A stretch of 64,000 nt of DNA from JBHJGP01 sp050331695 (lineage in GTDB: Bacteria; Pseudomonadota; Alphaproteobacteria; Geminicoccales; Geminicoccaceae). The notes under the pieces are model-generated. The model did not search any database. It saw nothing but the letters and a program-made list of their open reading frames with translations, and was not told the DNA's origin. The stretch spans positions 5,784-69,783 of the forward strand of contig JBHJGP010000002.1 in assembly GCA_050331695.1 (NCBI GenBank), in the 5' to 3' direction. Both the position numbers and the translations under genes were made by a program. This document shows, piece after piece, positions 52,496-61,485 of the stretch (positions are counted from its first letter, which is position 1; each line of letters opens with the position of its first letter).

Positions 52496-54268
52496 CTATC
52501 CCTCCGGTGTCATGGCTCTATGCATTTCCTCGACCGGTGTCACGCCGATGATCCCTAGGCCACTCGCTAGGAGATTGCGCACGGCCCACAACAGGCCGAG
52601 GCGCGCCCGGGTCAGATCGGGCGCATCGTCGCGCAGGAAGCGCAGATCCGGTTCTTCCTTGCCGCGGGACCAGAGCCGGTGAGAGGTCGCGGCAAGCTCC
52701 TCCAAGTAAAAGGCGATACGATGGGGTTCGCGATGCTCGACCGCTTGGATCAAGGTTCGCGGATAGAGCGCGATCTGACGCGCAACGGCGATCTCCCCCT
52801 CATCGGTCAAGAGATCGAAACGGGCTTCGGCGAGGTCGGGCTCACTGACATCGATACCCGCCTGCTCGGCCTTGCGAAACACTGAGCAGATTCGCGCGTG
52901 GGCGTACTGGACGTAGAAGACCGGGTTGTCCTTGGATTGCTCGGTCACCTTGGTCAGGTCGAAATCCAGGGGCGCGTCGTTGCGCCGCGTGAGCATGATG
53001 AAGCGAAGCACGTCCGCGCCGACCTCGGCCACCACGTCGCCGAGCGTGACGATGCGGCCCGCGCGCTTGGACATGCGCAGCGGCTGGCCGTCATCCATGA
53101 GATTGACCAGCTGACAGAGCTTGACGTCGATCTCGGCCGTCTCGTCCGACATCGCCGCCACGGCGGCCTTCATGCGCTTGACGTAGCCACCGTGATCGGC
53201 ACCGACCACCAGCACCATCTGATCGAAGCCCCGGTCGATCTTGTCCCAATGATAGGCCAGGTCCGAGGCGAAATAGGTCCATTCGTCGTTTGAGCGCTGG
53301 AGCGGCCGGTCGGTGTCGTCGCCGAACGACTTGGTCTTGAACAGAAGCTGCTCGCGGGGCTCCCAATCCTCGATCGGCTTGCCTTTGGGCGGCGGCAGCG
53401 TGCCTCGGTAAAGCAGCTGCTTGGCCTGCAGCTTGTCGAACACTTCGGCCAGCCGGTTCGAGCGGAGCAGCGCCGCTTCCGAACTGAACCGGTCATGGTG
53501 CACGCCGATGGTAGCAAGATCCTGCTTGATCAGCTCGATCATGGCGGCGATGGCGCGCTCGCGGAAAACCTCCAGCCAGACCGGCTCCGGTTCATCGCTC
53601 CAGCGGTCACCGTCCCGGTCGACGATCGCCTGGGCCACCGGGATCAGATAGTCGCCCGGATAACAGCCCTCGGGCAGCTCGCCCACCGCCTGTCCCAAGA
53701 GCTCGCGGTAGCGATGGTGAACCGACCGCGCCAGGACATCGATCTGAGCGCCGCCGTCATTGACGTAATATTCCCGGGTCACCTCGAAGCCGGCGGCGGC
53801 CAAAAGGTTGGCGAGCGCGTCGCCGAAGACCGTGCCCCGGCCGTGGCCGACATGGAGTGGGCCTGTTGGATTGGCGGAACAATATTCGACGTTGATCGGC
53901 CGCCCTTGGCCCAGATCCGGCCGGCCATAGTCGACACCCTGACGGATCGCATCCCGAACCTCGCCGAGCCAAACATCGGGCGCGAAGGTGAGGTTGACGA
54001 AACCGGGCCCAGCCGTGGCCGCACCGGTAACGCCGGGGGTCGCCCGGAGCTCCTCGGCAAAGCCCTGCGCCAGGTCCAGCGGCTTGCTTCTCGCCGATTT
54101 GCTGAGAATCAGGGCCGCGTTGGTGGACGCGTCGCCGTGGCTCGGATCCTTGGGCGGTTCGACCGTCAGTTTCGAAAGCGGCAGGGCCTCGCCCGGCAGG
54201 CGACCAGAGGCCTGCCAATCGGCAACGATCGCCCGGACCCGGGCCTCCACTTGCGCGAACGGGTTCAA
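52496..54268 (-). CDS. argS: Arginyl-tRNA synthetase
   Basis: 590 residues, class I. The HIGH-like motif lies in SANPTGPLHVGHGRGTVFG, the KMSKS-like in RMSKRAG, and a C-terminal DALR anticodon-binding domain is recognisable (FYVQYAHARICSV). The start is a TTG that overlaps the TGA of dgt by four bases (TTGA), a rare start used for coupling. N-terminal Add-1 domain present. Normal length. Confidence 0.97.
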   Translation of the reverse strand: MNPFAQVEARVRAIVADWQASGRLPGEALPLSKLTVEPPKDPSHGDASTNAALILSKSARSKPLDLAQGFAEELRATPGVTGAATAGPGFVNLTFAPDVWLGEVRDAIRQGVDYGRPDLGQGRPINVEYCSANPTGPLHVGHGRGTVFGDALANLLAAAGFEVTREYYVNDGGAQIDVLARSVHHRYRELLGQAVGELPEGCYPGDYLIPVAQAIVDRDGDRWSDEPEPVWLEVFRERAIAAMIELIKQDLATIGVHHDRFSSEAALLRSNRLAEVFDKLQAKQLLYRGTLPPPKGKPIEDWEPREQLLFKTKSFGDDTDRPLQRSNDEWTYFASDLAYHWDKIDRGFDQMVLVVGADHGGYVKRMKAAVAAMSDETAEIDVKLCQLVNLMDDGQPLRMSKRAGRIVTLGDVVAEVGADVLRFIMLTRRNDAPLDFDLTKVTEQSKDNPVFYVQYAHARICSVFRKAEQAGIDVSEPDLAEARFDLLTDEGEIAVARQIALYPRTLIQAVEHREPHRIAFYLEELAATSHRLWSRGKEEPDLRFLRDDAPDLTRARLGLLWAVRNLLASGLGIIGVTPVEEMHRAMTPEG

Positions 54269-55419
54269 AGGCCGAGCCTCGTCAGCCCCAGAAGCCGCTC
54301 ATGCTCTTCAAGCGCGTAGCGGTCGGTCATGCCCGCCAGATAATCGCGGACCGCGGACGCCGTCCGTTCACTGCCAGGATCACCCAGCCGCTCTTGCCAA
54401 CGGGTGGGCAGACAGGACGGATATGCGAGCAGATGCTCCGCCAGATCATGCAAAATGCGCTGCGCCTTCATCGCCATTCGGTTGACCTTGTAGTGGCGAT
54501 AAACGCGTTGATGCAAGAACCCTTTCAACCGGCTGAGAGGTTCGGCCCATTCTTGGGAGAACCCAACCAAAGGGCGAGTACAGATCCGGACCTCAGCCGC
54601 CTGGTGAACGCCTTCAGCCGTCAGACGCCGACGGGTTTCGCCGATGACGTCGTGCACCATCCGGTCGATTAGCCGCCGCAGGCACTCGCGGGCGATCCGT
54701 GTATCATCCAAAGACGTATAGGCCGCCCGAGTTTCGGCGACGATCGGGCCCATCGCTTCTGTCTCGGCGATGTCGTCGAGCGAGAAAAAGCCGGCGCGGA
54801 AACCGTCATCCATATCGTGACCGAGATAGGCGACATCGTCGGAAAGCGCGGCGATCTGACATTCCAGGCTGCCCTGGCAGGCCAAGGGGAAGCACAGACT
54901 CCGTCCGATCTGCTCGATGATCGGCGGTGCCCCGCCGGTCCAGGGACCATTGTGCTTGATCACGCCGTCCAGCGTCTCGTGCGTGAGATTGAGACCGTCG
55001 AAGGTCGGATAGCGGCGCTCGAGACGGGTTACGACGCGCAGGGTCTGAACGTTGTGATCGAAGCCACCCGCGTCGGCGAAGACCCGGTTCAACGCCTCTT
55101 CGCCGGCGTGACCGAAGGGGCTGTGGCCCAAATCGTGGGCGAGCGCGATGGTTTCGGCCAGATCCTCGTCCACCTCCAGGGCCCGGGCAATCGTGCGGGC
55201 CACCTGGGCGACCTCCAGGGAATGGGTCAGCCGGGTCCGGAAATGATCGCCGGAATCGTGGACGAAGACTTGCGTCTTCGCTTGTAGGCGACGAAAGGCG
55301 GTCGAATGCAGGATCCGGTCCCGGTCCCGTTGATAGGGGCTCCGCAGCGCTGACGCCGGTTCGTCGATAAGCCTGGAGGATCCGCCTTCCATGGGCGCGG
55401 CGATCATGGCGCGAGGCAT
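54265..55419 (-). CDS. dgt: Deoxyguanosinetriphosphate triphosphohydrolase (dGTPase-like)
   Basis: About 384 residues from ATG at 55419 (GGAAGG upstream; an in-frame start at 55458 exists). HD-domain hydrolase: RLTHSLEVAQ gives the first His, ALAHDLGHSPFGHAGEEAL the His-Asp pair. Splits dNTPs to nucleoside and triphosphate, balancing nucleotide pools. Alphaproteobacterial members often act on several dNTPs. Coupled to argS downstream; divergent from erpA with a 129-base gap. Confidence 0.92.
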   Translation of the reverse strand: MPRAMIAAPMEGGSSRLIDEPASALRSPYQRDRDRILHSTAFRRLQAKTQVFVHDSGDHFRTRLTHSLEVAQVARTIARALEVDEDLAETIALAHDLGHSPFGHAGEEALNRVFADAGGFDHNVQTLRVVTRLERRYPTFDGLNLTHETLDGVIKHNGPWTGGAPPIIEQIGRSLCFPLACQGSLECQIAALSDDVAYLGHDMDDGFRAGFFSLDDIAETEAMGPIVAETRAAYTSLDDTRIARECLRRLIDRMVHDVIGETRRRLTAEGVHQAAEVRICTRPLVGFSQEWAEPLSRLKGFLHQRVYRHYKVNRMAMKAQRILHDLAEHLLAYPSCLPTRWQERLGDPGSERTASAVRDYLAGMTDRYALEEHERLLGLTRLGL

Positions 55420-55548
55420 CAAGCACCTTCCGGGCTGATCTCTCGACGCTGGGGGCAACCCAGCCTCAAATTGACATCGATGGGCCTGTGCCTACATTTC
55501 GTCGATCAGGTGCACAAGCGCCGTGTGGTTGTTTGCCCGCTGGAAGTC

Positions 55549-55893
55549 ATGACCCCAGAAACACCAACTCCGTTTACCGTCACACCATCGGCAGCCCGCC
55601 GGATCAACGCGATCGTGGCGAATGAGGAGGCCGATGATCTACACTTGCGGGTCAGCGTCTCCGGTGGCGGCTGCTCCGGTTTTCAGTACGGTTTCAGTCT
55701 CGCTTCCGAGGGTGAGCCGGACGATGTCGCCGTCGAAAAGGATGGCGCCAAGGTCGTCGTCGACGGCATGTCGTTGATGTTCATCCTCGGCGCCGAGATT
55801 GACTTCGTCGAGGATCTGACCGGCTCCTATTTCCGGGTGCAGAACCCGAACGCCACCGCGTCCTGCGGCTGCGGCAACTCTTTCGCCGTTTGA
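55549..55893 (+). CDS. erpA: Iron-sulfur cluster insertion protein ErpA
   Basis: 114 residues from ATG at 55549. A-type carrier with the three ligand cysteines Cys42 (GGGCSG) and Cys106/Cys108 (CGCG). The VSVSGGGCSGFQYGF and DFVEDLTGSYFRVQNPNA blocks match ErpA rather than IscA. Delivers clusters to enzymes such as IspG. xth begins two bases after its stop, so both are cotranscribed. Confidence 0.92.
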   Translation: MTPETPTPFTVTPSAARRINAIVANEEADDLHLRVSVSGGGCSGFQYGFSLASEGEPDDVAVEKDGAKVVVDGMSLMFILGAEIDFVEDLTGSYFRVQNPNATASCGCGNSFAV

Positions 55894-55894
55894 G

Positions 55895-56677
55895 GTGAGT
55901 TCCGAGCCCTTCCGGGTCGCGAGTTGGAACGTCAATTCGATCCGGCGGCGACTAGACGCCGTGCTGGCCTGGCTGGGCCATAATCCGGTCGATGTTCTGG
56001 TCCTTCAGGAAACCAAGACAATCGATGACCAGTTTCCGGCGCAAGCGCTGGAGGAGTCCGGCTATCGATCGGCCGTCTGGGGCGAGTCTCAGCGAAACGG
56101 GGTCGCCCTTCTCGCCCGGCACCCGATCGACGATGTGACGAAGGGCCTGGACGACGAGCAAGACGACCAGGCGCGCTACATCGAGGGCACTGTCCGCGGA
56201 TTTCGCGTTGCATCTTTGTATCTGCCCAACGGAACTGCGCCTGACAGTCCGAACTTCACTTACAAGCTCGGCTATTTCGAACGCCTTAGGGCCAGGCTCG
56301 AACGGGCACTGGAGAATGAGGAAAGCCTGATTATCGCCGGCGATTACAATGTCGCGCCGGCGCCGGTGGACGTGTACGACGCCGAGGACTGCGAGGACGA
56401 CGTCTGCTTCCGGCCTGAGGTCTGGGCCGGCTGGCGGGGTCTCTTGAACCAGGGTTTTTACGATGGCTTTCGGGCGGCCCATACCGATCGCCGGGCCTAC
56501 ACCTGGTGGCCCCACCAGGGTCGGGGCTTCGAGCTCGACGAAGGTATGCGGATCGATCATCTGTTGTGCGCGCCGGCGGTGATCGACCGATTGGTGGAAA
56601 GCGACATCGATCCCTCGCCCCGGGGCGAAAAGAATGCGTCCGACCACGTGCCGATCTGGTGCAGCTTCAGGCGCTGA
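55895..56677 (+). CDS. xth: Exodeoxyribonuclease III
   Basis: 260 residues; AP endonuclease and 3'-5' exonuclease of base-excision repair. Motifs in order: ASWNVNSIRRRL, LVLQETK (metal Glu), IAGDYNVAP (catalytic Asp/Asn), RIDHLLCAP, SDHVPIW (catalytic Asp-His). GTG start two bases after erpA. Length normal. Confidence 0.96.
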   Translation: MSSEPFRVASWNVNSIRRRLDAVLAWLGHNPVDVLVLQETKTIDDQFPAQALEESGYRSAVWGESQRNGVALLARHPIDDVTKGLDDEQDDQARYIEGTVRGFRVASLYLPNGTAPDSPNFTYKLGYFERLRARLERALENEESLIIAGDYNVAPAPVDVYDAEDCEDDVCFRPEVWAGWRGLLNQGFYDGFRAAHTDRRAYTWWPHQGRGFELDEGMRIDHLLCAPAVIDRLVESDIDPSPRGEKNASDHVPIWCSFRR

Positions 56678-56781
56678 CGCGGGTCGGCCGGGTACCGGAT
56701 GGCCCGCCTCTGGGATGTTTGGACGCGACTAGGCGTCTAACCAAGCGCGCGACTTTGACACCGGCTTGGGAGACGTTTCTC

Positions 56782-57183
56782 ATGCTCAAAGGCTCATGCC
56801 ACTGCGGTGCCCTGGGATGGACCCTGGTGGGCGATCCGGGGTCGATCACGGCATGCAATTGCACGCTTTGCCGCCGCTATGGCGCGCTCTGGGCCTATGA
56901 CTACGAGGATGAGCGTATCACCATTTCCGGTCCCAGCGCGGTCTACACCCGCGCGGGCGAAGCAAATCCGGCACTGGAATTCCTTTTCTGTCCGAGCTGC
57001 GCCTGCGTGCTTTGCTGGCGCGGCTTGCGCCTCGATGAAGATGGACGTCGGCGCATCGCCGTGAATGTCAGACTTGCTCCTCCCGAAGCGGTCGCCGACC
57101 TTGCCATCGACCATTTCGACGGTCTCGACAGGTTCGACGATCTGCCCCGTGATGGTCGATGCGTCCGCGACCTGTGGTTCTGA
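56782..57183 (+). CDS. GFA-family zinc protein
   Basis: 133 residues from ATG at 56782. Zinc-site cysteines: SCHCGA (Cys6, Cys8), CNCTLC (around 27-31), and FCPSCACVLC. The fold belongs to the glutathione-dependent formaldehyde-activating family, but most members have no proven activity, so the name is descriptive only. Lies about 100 bases after xth. Confidence 0.85.
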   Translation: MLKGSCHCGALGWTLVGDPGSITACNCTLCRRYGALWAYDYEDERITISGPSAVYTRAGEANPALEFLFCPSCACVLCWRGLRLDEDGRRRIAVNVRLAPPEAVADLAIDHFDGLDRFDDLPRDGRCVRDLWF

Positions 57184-57311
57184 GACGACTGACGTCCAGG
57201 CGCCTGTCGAAGACCGAGTGACGCCTGGAAATGAATGCCGGGTGTCCGAGACGAAAAAATGTCCTCGCGATCGCACCAGCACTGGCGCCCGAAACTGAGG
57301 TTGCCCAGAAG

Positions 57312-57773
57312 CTACGACCCGGGATAGGGCGTTCCGTCTTTGTGCACGAAACGGCCGTCGGCGTTGGTGCTCATCATGTCGATGTCGGAGCAGGTGGTAA
57401 CGTCATCGGGTTGGCGTGATCCAATTTCCAGGTAAACCGCCATGGCGTCCGATCTATTGATCAAATGATGGCCATTGCCGGAACCCTTGGCGAAAGCCGC
57501 ACAATCGCCTGCGCGCAGCAACGTCTCGCCATCATCCTCGATCAAGATGAGCTCGCCTTCGAGCAGGAAGACGAATTCGTCTTCATGAGAATGCCAGTGG
57601 CGCTGGCGCGACCAGTTGCCGGGCGGCAGTCGCATGAGATTGACGCCGAAATCCGTGAGCCCGCCCGCGTCGCCCAAGCGTTGCCGGACGCGCTCGGCGC
57701 AAGGTTTATCGAACTCTTGCGGGTACCCTGTGCCCTTACGTGAGGGCACCGCGGCGACGTCGATCTTGGGCAT
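57312..57773 (-). CDS. Single-domain cupin protein
   Basis: 153 residues. The cupin motif RHWHSHEDEFVFLLEGEL (about residues 58-75) gives His, His, Glu metal ligands, and GNGHHLINRSD gives the last His. The N-terminal part (KIDVAAVPSRKGTGYP) and C-terminal SDIDMMS stretch are common in small alphaproteobacterial cupins with unknown function. GGAG six bases before the ATG. Confidence 0.82.
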   Translation of the reverse strand: MPKIDVAAVPSRKGTGYPQEFDKPCAERVRQRLGDAGGLTDFGVNLMRLPPGNWSRQRHWHSHEDEFVFLLEGELILIEDDGETLLRAGDCAAFAKGSGNGHHLINRSDAMAVYLEIGSRQPDDVTTCSDIDMMSTNADGRFVHKDGTPYPGS

Positions 57774-58222
57774 AGTTTTCTCCGGCGCCTACAAGCGCGC
57801 TTGGGCGCAAGTCAGCCATTACCTTGGGGCAAGTCTGCAACACATCCCCACGCCAAGGAACCCAGCGAAATCCGATTGGCCCAGGGCTGTTCGCTTCGGA
57901 GCATTTGCGCAAGCCCGGTCGCGCTAAGGCGAGACATGCGCGACAAAAATGCAAACTACGTTTTCGCCAGCTCGACCGGAACTCATACGAACGACCCGAA
58001 AAATGTCCTCGGCCCGCAAACACAACCACATGATGCTTCGTTTGCGCATCAGGATATGTGCGATTTTTCACAGTATTTGTTCCTTCTTCTTTGACTTCAG
58101 TCCTTTATCTCCGAGCGTAGCGCGACTTCCCGCTTGCCAGCGCCCTCGCTCTGGTGTTGACCTACGGTGGAAACTGGCCGGACCAACGGCACCGACGTTC
58201 GTCGATCAACAGGGAGGTTTTG
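57774..58222. other. 450-base gap between the cupin gene and acoA
   Basis: No gene is supported here. It should hold the promoters of the divergent cupin and aco genes. TTGAC-like boxes occur at 58091-58096 and 58157-58162 on the plus strand without clear -10 partners; I do not see a sigma-54 -24/-12 pair, though such promoters drive aco operons in other bacteria. AGGGAGG at 58211-58217 is the acoA ribosome-binding site. Confidence 0.5.
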
Positions 58223-59188
58223 ATGCAGCTATCCAGAGAGGATTTGCTGGCGGCTTATCGCCGGATGAATCTGATCCGTCACTTCGAAGAGGCGGTCCAC
58301 GAAGAGTTTTCCGCCGGCAATATCCCTGGTTTTGTCCACCTCTACGCCGGCGAGGAAGCGTCAGGCGTCGGCGTTTGCATGCATCTGGACGATCGGGATG
58401 CGATCGCCTCGACCCATCGCGGTCACGGGCATTGCATCGCCAAGGGATGCGATCCGGCGGCGATGATGAAGGAAATCTTTGGCAAGAAAGACGGCCTTTG
58501 CGGCGGCAAGGGCGGCTCGATGCACATTGCGGATCTGTCCAAGGGCATGATGGGCGCCAACGGCATCGTCGGCGGCGGCCCGCCTCTGATCTGCGGTGCC
58601 GCGCTCACCGCCAAGACCTTGAAGACCGGTGGCGTCGCCGTCGCGTTCGTCGGCGATGGCGGTTCCAATCAGGGCACGACCTTCGAAAGTTACAACCTGG
58701 CCAAGGTTTGGAATCTGCCGGCGATCTTCGTGGTCGAGGACAACGGCTATGCCGAGTCCACCGCCAGCGCCTGGTCGGTCGGCGGCAGCCAGGTCGGCCG
58801 CGCCGAAGGCTTCGGCATGAAGGGCACCGAGGTGGATGGTCACGATTTCTTCGCCGTTTGGGAAGCGGCGCGCGAAGCGATCGAGCGGGCCCGGGACGGC
58901 GGCGGACCATCGTTGCTGCACGTCAAGCTGCACCGCTATTTCGGTCATTTCGAAGGCGATGCCATGACCTACAAGGCGCCGGGAGAAGACGATAAGGTCC
59001 GCGCCAGCCAGGATTGTCTCATGCTGTTTCGCCAGCGGGTCATCGAAACCGGGTTGCTGGACGCCGAACAGCTTGACGAGATCGAGCGCGAAGCCAAGGC
59101 GGAAATGGAGCAGACGGTGGTCGGAGCGAAGGCCTCGCCGGCGCCGACCGAGGCTGACCTCCTGACCGACGTCTATGTCAGCTACTGA
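58223..59188 (+). CDS. acoA: Acetoin dehydrogenase E1 alpha subunit (ThDP-dependent)
   Basis: 321 residues; with AcoB forms the thiamin-diphosphate enzyme that cleaves acetoin, giving acetaldehyde and an acetyl group for the lipoyl carrier. ATG at 58223 is set by AGGGAGG six bases upstream. The ThDP motif is VGDGGSNQGTTFESYNLA...EDNGYAE; the GKGGSMHI and RHFEEAVHEEF blocks fit the E1-alpha family. Pyruvate dehydrogenase E1 alpha is very similar; the lipoyl-hydrolase fusion downstream (acoC) favours acetoin. Confidence 0.9.
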   Translation: MQLSREDLLAAYRRMNLIRHFEEAVHEEFSAGNIPGFVHLYAGEEASGVGVCMHLDDRDAIASTHRGHGHCIAKGCDPAAMMKEIFGKKDGLCGGKGGSMHIADLSKGMMGANGIVGGGPPLICGAALTAKTLKTGGVAVAFVGDGGSNQGTTFESYNLAKVWNLPAIFVVEDNGYAESTASAWSVGGSQVGRAEGFGMKGTEVDGHDFFAVWEAAREAIERARDGGGPSLLHVKLHRYFGHFEGDAMTYKAPGEDDKVRASQDCLMLFRQRVIETGLLDAEQLDEIEREAKAEMEQTVVGAKASPAPTEADLLTDVYVSY

Positions 59189-59213
59189 TTGAGATCGGGG
59201 AGCGACCACAACA

Positions 59214-60227
59214 ATGCCTATGAAAAGCTATCGCCAAGCGATCAACGAAGCTCTTCGCCAGGAGATGGAGCGCGATCACCGCGTCGTCCTGATGGGCGAG
59301 GACGTGGCCGGCGGCATGGGCGCGCCGGGTGAGGACGATGCCTGGGGCGGGCCCTTGGGCGTCACTAAGGGGCTGATGGCCCAATTTGGCCGGGAACGGG
59401 TTCTCGACACACCGATTTCAGAGAGTAGCTTCATCGGCTGTGCCGCCGGCGCCGCCGCCACCGGTCTCAGGCCCGTCGCCGAACTGATGTTCGTCGACTT
59501 CATGGGGGTCTGTTTCGACCAGATCTTCAATCAGGCGGCCAAGTTCCGGTACATGTTCGGCGGCAAGGCGGTGACGCCAATGGTCGTCCGCACCATGTAC
59601 GGAGCAGGCTTCCGGGCGGCCTCCCAGCACAGCCAGTGCCTCTATCCGATCTTCACCCATATTCCCGGGCTCAAGGTGGCGCTGCCGTCCAACGCCTACG
59701 AGGCCAAGGGGCTGCTCATCCAGTCGATCCGCGATGACGATCCGGTGGTCTTCTTCGAACACAAGGCGATGTATGACGAGGAGGCGGACGTCCCTGACGA
59801 GGCCTACGCCATCCCCTTCGGCGAGGCCAACGTCACGCGCGAGGGTGATGAGGCTACCATCATTGCCTTCGGGCGTATGGTCAATCTGGCCAACGAGGCC
59901 GCCGACAATCTGAGCAAATCCGGGATCACCTGCACGGTCGTCGATCCGCGGACCACCTCGCCCCTGGACACCGAGACGATCCTGGAGACCGCGTCCGAGA
60001 CCGGACGGGTGGTGGTGGTCGACGAAGCCCATCCCCGCTGCAACATGGCGACCGACATCTCGGCACTGGTCTGCGAGAACTGCTTCAGCGACCTCAAAGC
60101 GCCGATCAAGCAGGTCACGGCGCCCCACGCGCCGGTGCCGTTCTCTCCGGATCTGGAGGATCTCTACATTCCCACCACGGCCAAGATCGAGGCGGCCGTG
60201 CGCGAGGTTACCGGCAAGGGACACTAG
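59214..60227 (+). CDS. acoB: Acetoin dehydrogenase E1 beta subunit
   Basis: 337 residues. Start MPMKSYRQAINEAL with the MGEDVAGGMGAP and DTPISESSFIGCAAGAAATG blocks of E1-beta, and DPRTTSPLDTETI, VVVVDEAHPRC in the C-terminal transketolase domain. 25 bases after acoA. A strong hairpin lies between its end and acoC. Forms the alpha2beta2 E1 with AcoA. Confidence 0.93.
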   Translation: MPMKSYRQAINEALRQEMERDHRVVLMGEDVAGGMGAPGEDDAWGGPLGVTKGLMAQFGRERVLDTPISESSFIGCAAGAAATGLRPVAELMFVDFMGVCFDQIFNQAAKFRYMFGGKAVTPMVVRTMYGAGFRAASQHSQCLYPIFTHIPGLKVALPSNAYEAKGLLIQSIRDDDPVVFFEHKAMYDEEADVPDEAYAIPFGEANVTREGDEATIIAFGRMVNLANEAADNLSKSGITCTVVDPRTTSPLDTETILETASETGRVVVVDEAHPRCNMATDISALVCENCFSDLKAPIKQVTAPHAPVPFSPDLEDLYIPTTAKIEAAVREVTGKGH

Positions 60228-60257
60228 CCCGCCGGTCTCGCCTTGTAAGACGAAGGA

Positions 60258-60280
60258 GGCCGGGGCGACGGACCCCGGCC
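60258..60280 (+). other. Strong GC hairpin between acoB and acoC
   Basis: GGCCGGGG (60258-60265) and CCCCGGCC (60273-60280) pair perfectly around CGACGGA. No T tract follows, so it is not a classical terminator. It may stabilise or attenuate the mRNA between the E1 and E2 genes. Confidence 0.6.
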
Positions 60281-60321
60281 CCATCTATCGGGACCCCCTT
60301 TCATTGGGAAAACAGGAAACG

Positions 60322-61437
60322 ATGAGCGAAGGCATCCAGACGATCGTCATGCCCAAATGGGGGCTTGCCATGCAGGAAGGCATGGTCGCCGAATGGCACG
60401 TACAGCCGGGGGCCGCCATTGAAGCCGGCGACGAGATCGCCGACATCGAGACATCGAAGATCGCCAACGTCTTCGAGAGCCCGATCGAGGGCAAGCTCAG
60501 GCGCATCGTCGCCGATGCCGGCGAAACGGTGCCCGTTGGCGCCTTAATCGCTGTTGTCGCTGACGACGCCGTCGATGATGGCGCGATTGACGGCTTCATC
60601 GAAGAATTTCAGGCCAATTTCGTGGTCGAGGACGCGGCTGCCGGCGGACCGGAGCCCGAGGTGGTCGAGACGGATACCGGACGGATCCGCTACCTCAAAC
60701 TGGGCGACGCGGAAGCAACGCCCGTCCTGTTCATCCACGGCTTCGGCGGTGACCTCAACAATTGGATGTTCAATCAGGAGGCGCTCGCCGAAACCAGCAC
60801 CACCTATGCCATCGACCTGCCGGGCCATGGCGGCTCGACCAAGGATCCTCACACAGGCGATGTCGGCGCCATGACCCAGGCGGTCCTGGCCTTCATGGGT
60901 GCGCTCGGGCTCGAAAAGTCCCATTTCGTTGGCCATTCGATGGGCGGTGCCGTCTGTCTGGACATGGCGCTTAACCATCCGGAGAAGGTGGCGAGTGCCA
61001 CCCTCGTCGCACCGGCATCGCTCGGGCCCGACATCAATATGAGCTATATCGACGGTTTCATGCGCGAGAAGCGGGCTAAGAAGTTGAAGCCCGTGCTAGA
61101 GATGCTGGTGCACGATCCAAAGATGATCTCCGCCGAGATGGTGGACGATGTCATCAAATACAAGCGGGTCGACGGTGTCGACGCGGCGCTCAACACCATT
61201 GCCAACGCGACTTTCGCCGGCGGCCACCAGAGCTTGGAGCTGAAAAACAAGCTGGATGAGATCTCCCTGCCGATGCAGATCATCTGGGGTGAGCAGGACC
61301 AGATCTTGCCATTCGCTCATGCCGACGGCGTTTCCGACACGGTCAAGGTGCACAGCTTTGCCGATGCCGGTCACATGCCACACATGGAAAAGGCGGCTGA
61401 AGTGAACGCCCTTATTCTGGAGTTTGTGCACCGCTAA
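60322..61437 (+). CDS. acoC: Acetoin dehydrogenase E2 component: lipoyl domain fused to alpha/beta hydrolase
   Basis: 371 residues from ATG at 60322 (AGGA just upstream; the in-frame TTG at 60304 is less likely). Residues 1-82 are a lipoyl domain with Lys46 (DIETSKIANVFE) as the lipoylation site; an acidic linker (82-115) leads to an alpha/beta hydrolase domain (FIHGFGGDLNNW, GHSMGGA with Ser206, late DAGHMPHMEKA). This is the AcoC form of the enzyme rather than a standard E2 with HXXXDG. No E3 (lpd) follows, so the dehydrogenase must borrow one. Confidence 0.9.
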   Translation: MSEGIQTIVMPKWGLAMQEGMVAEWHVQPGAAIEAGDEIADIETSKIANVFESPIEGKLRRIVADAGETVPVGALIAVVADDAVDDGAIDGFIEEFQANFVVEDAAAGGPEPEVVETDTGRIRYLKLGDAEATPVLFIHGFGGDLNNWMFNQEALAETSTTYAIDLPGHGGSTKDPHTGDVGAMTQAVLAFMGALGLEKSHFVGHSMGGAVCLDMALNHPEKVASATLVAPASLGPDINMSYIDGFMREKRAKKLKPVLEMLVHDPKMISAEMVDDVIKYKRVDGVDAALNTIANATFAGGHQSLELKNKLDEISLPMQIIWGEQDQILPFAHADGVSDTVKVHSFADAGHMPHMEKAAEVNALILEFVHR

Positions 61438-61481
61438 CGGAGGGACCGCTCGAAGGCGGCCCGTCCGGTTTCAAACATTTT
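61438..61481 (+). terminator. Possible terminator after acoC
   Basis: An imperfect stem right after the acoC stop: CGGA-GGG-CCGC (61438-61449, bulged A) with GCGG-CCC-TCCG (61456-61467, bulged G), loop TCGAAG, then GTTTCAAACA and T5 (61477-61481). Bulged and with a delayed T run, so only moderately convincing. Confidence 0.35.
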
Positions 61482-61485
61482 TGCC

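Noticed and set aside
57252..58011. Repeated 15-mer CGAAAAATGTCCTCG-like at about 57252 and 57997
   Set aside because: A couple of identical 15-mers are expected by chance in 64 kb; no longer similarity around them.
57949..58995. Long Arg-rich frame overlapping acoA in another phase
   Set aside because: Arg/Gly-rich out-of-frame product; acoA has a strong ribosome-binding site and ThDP motif.
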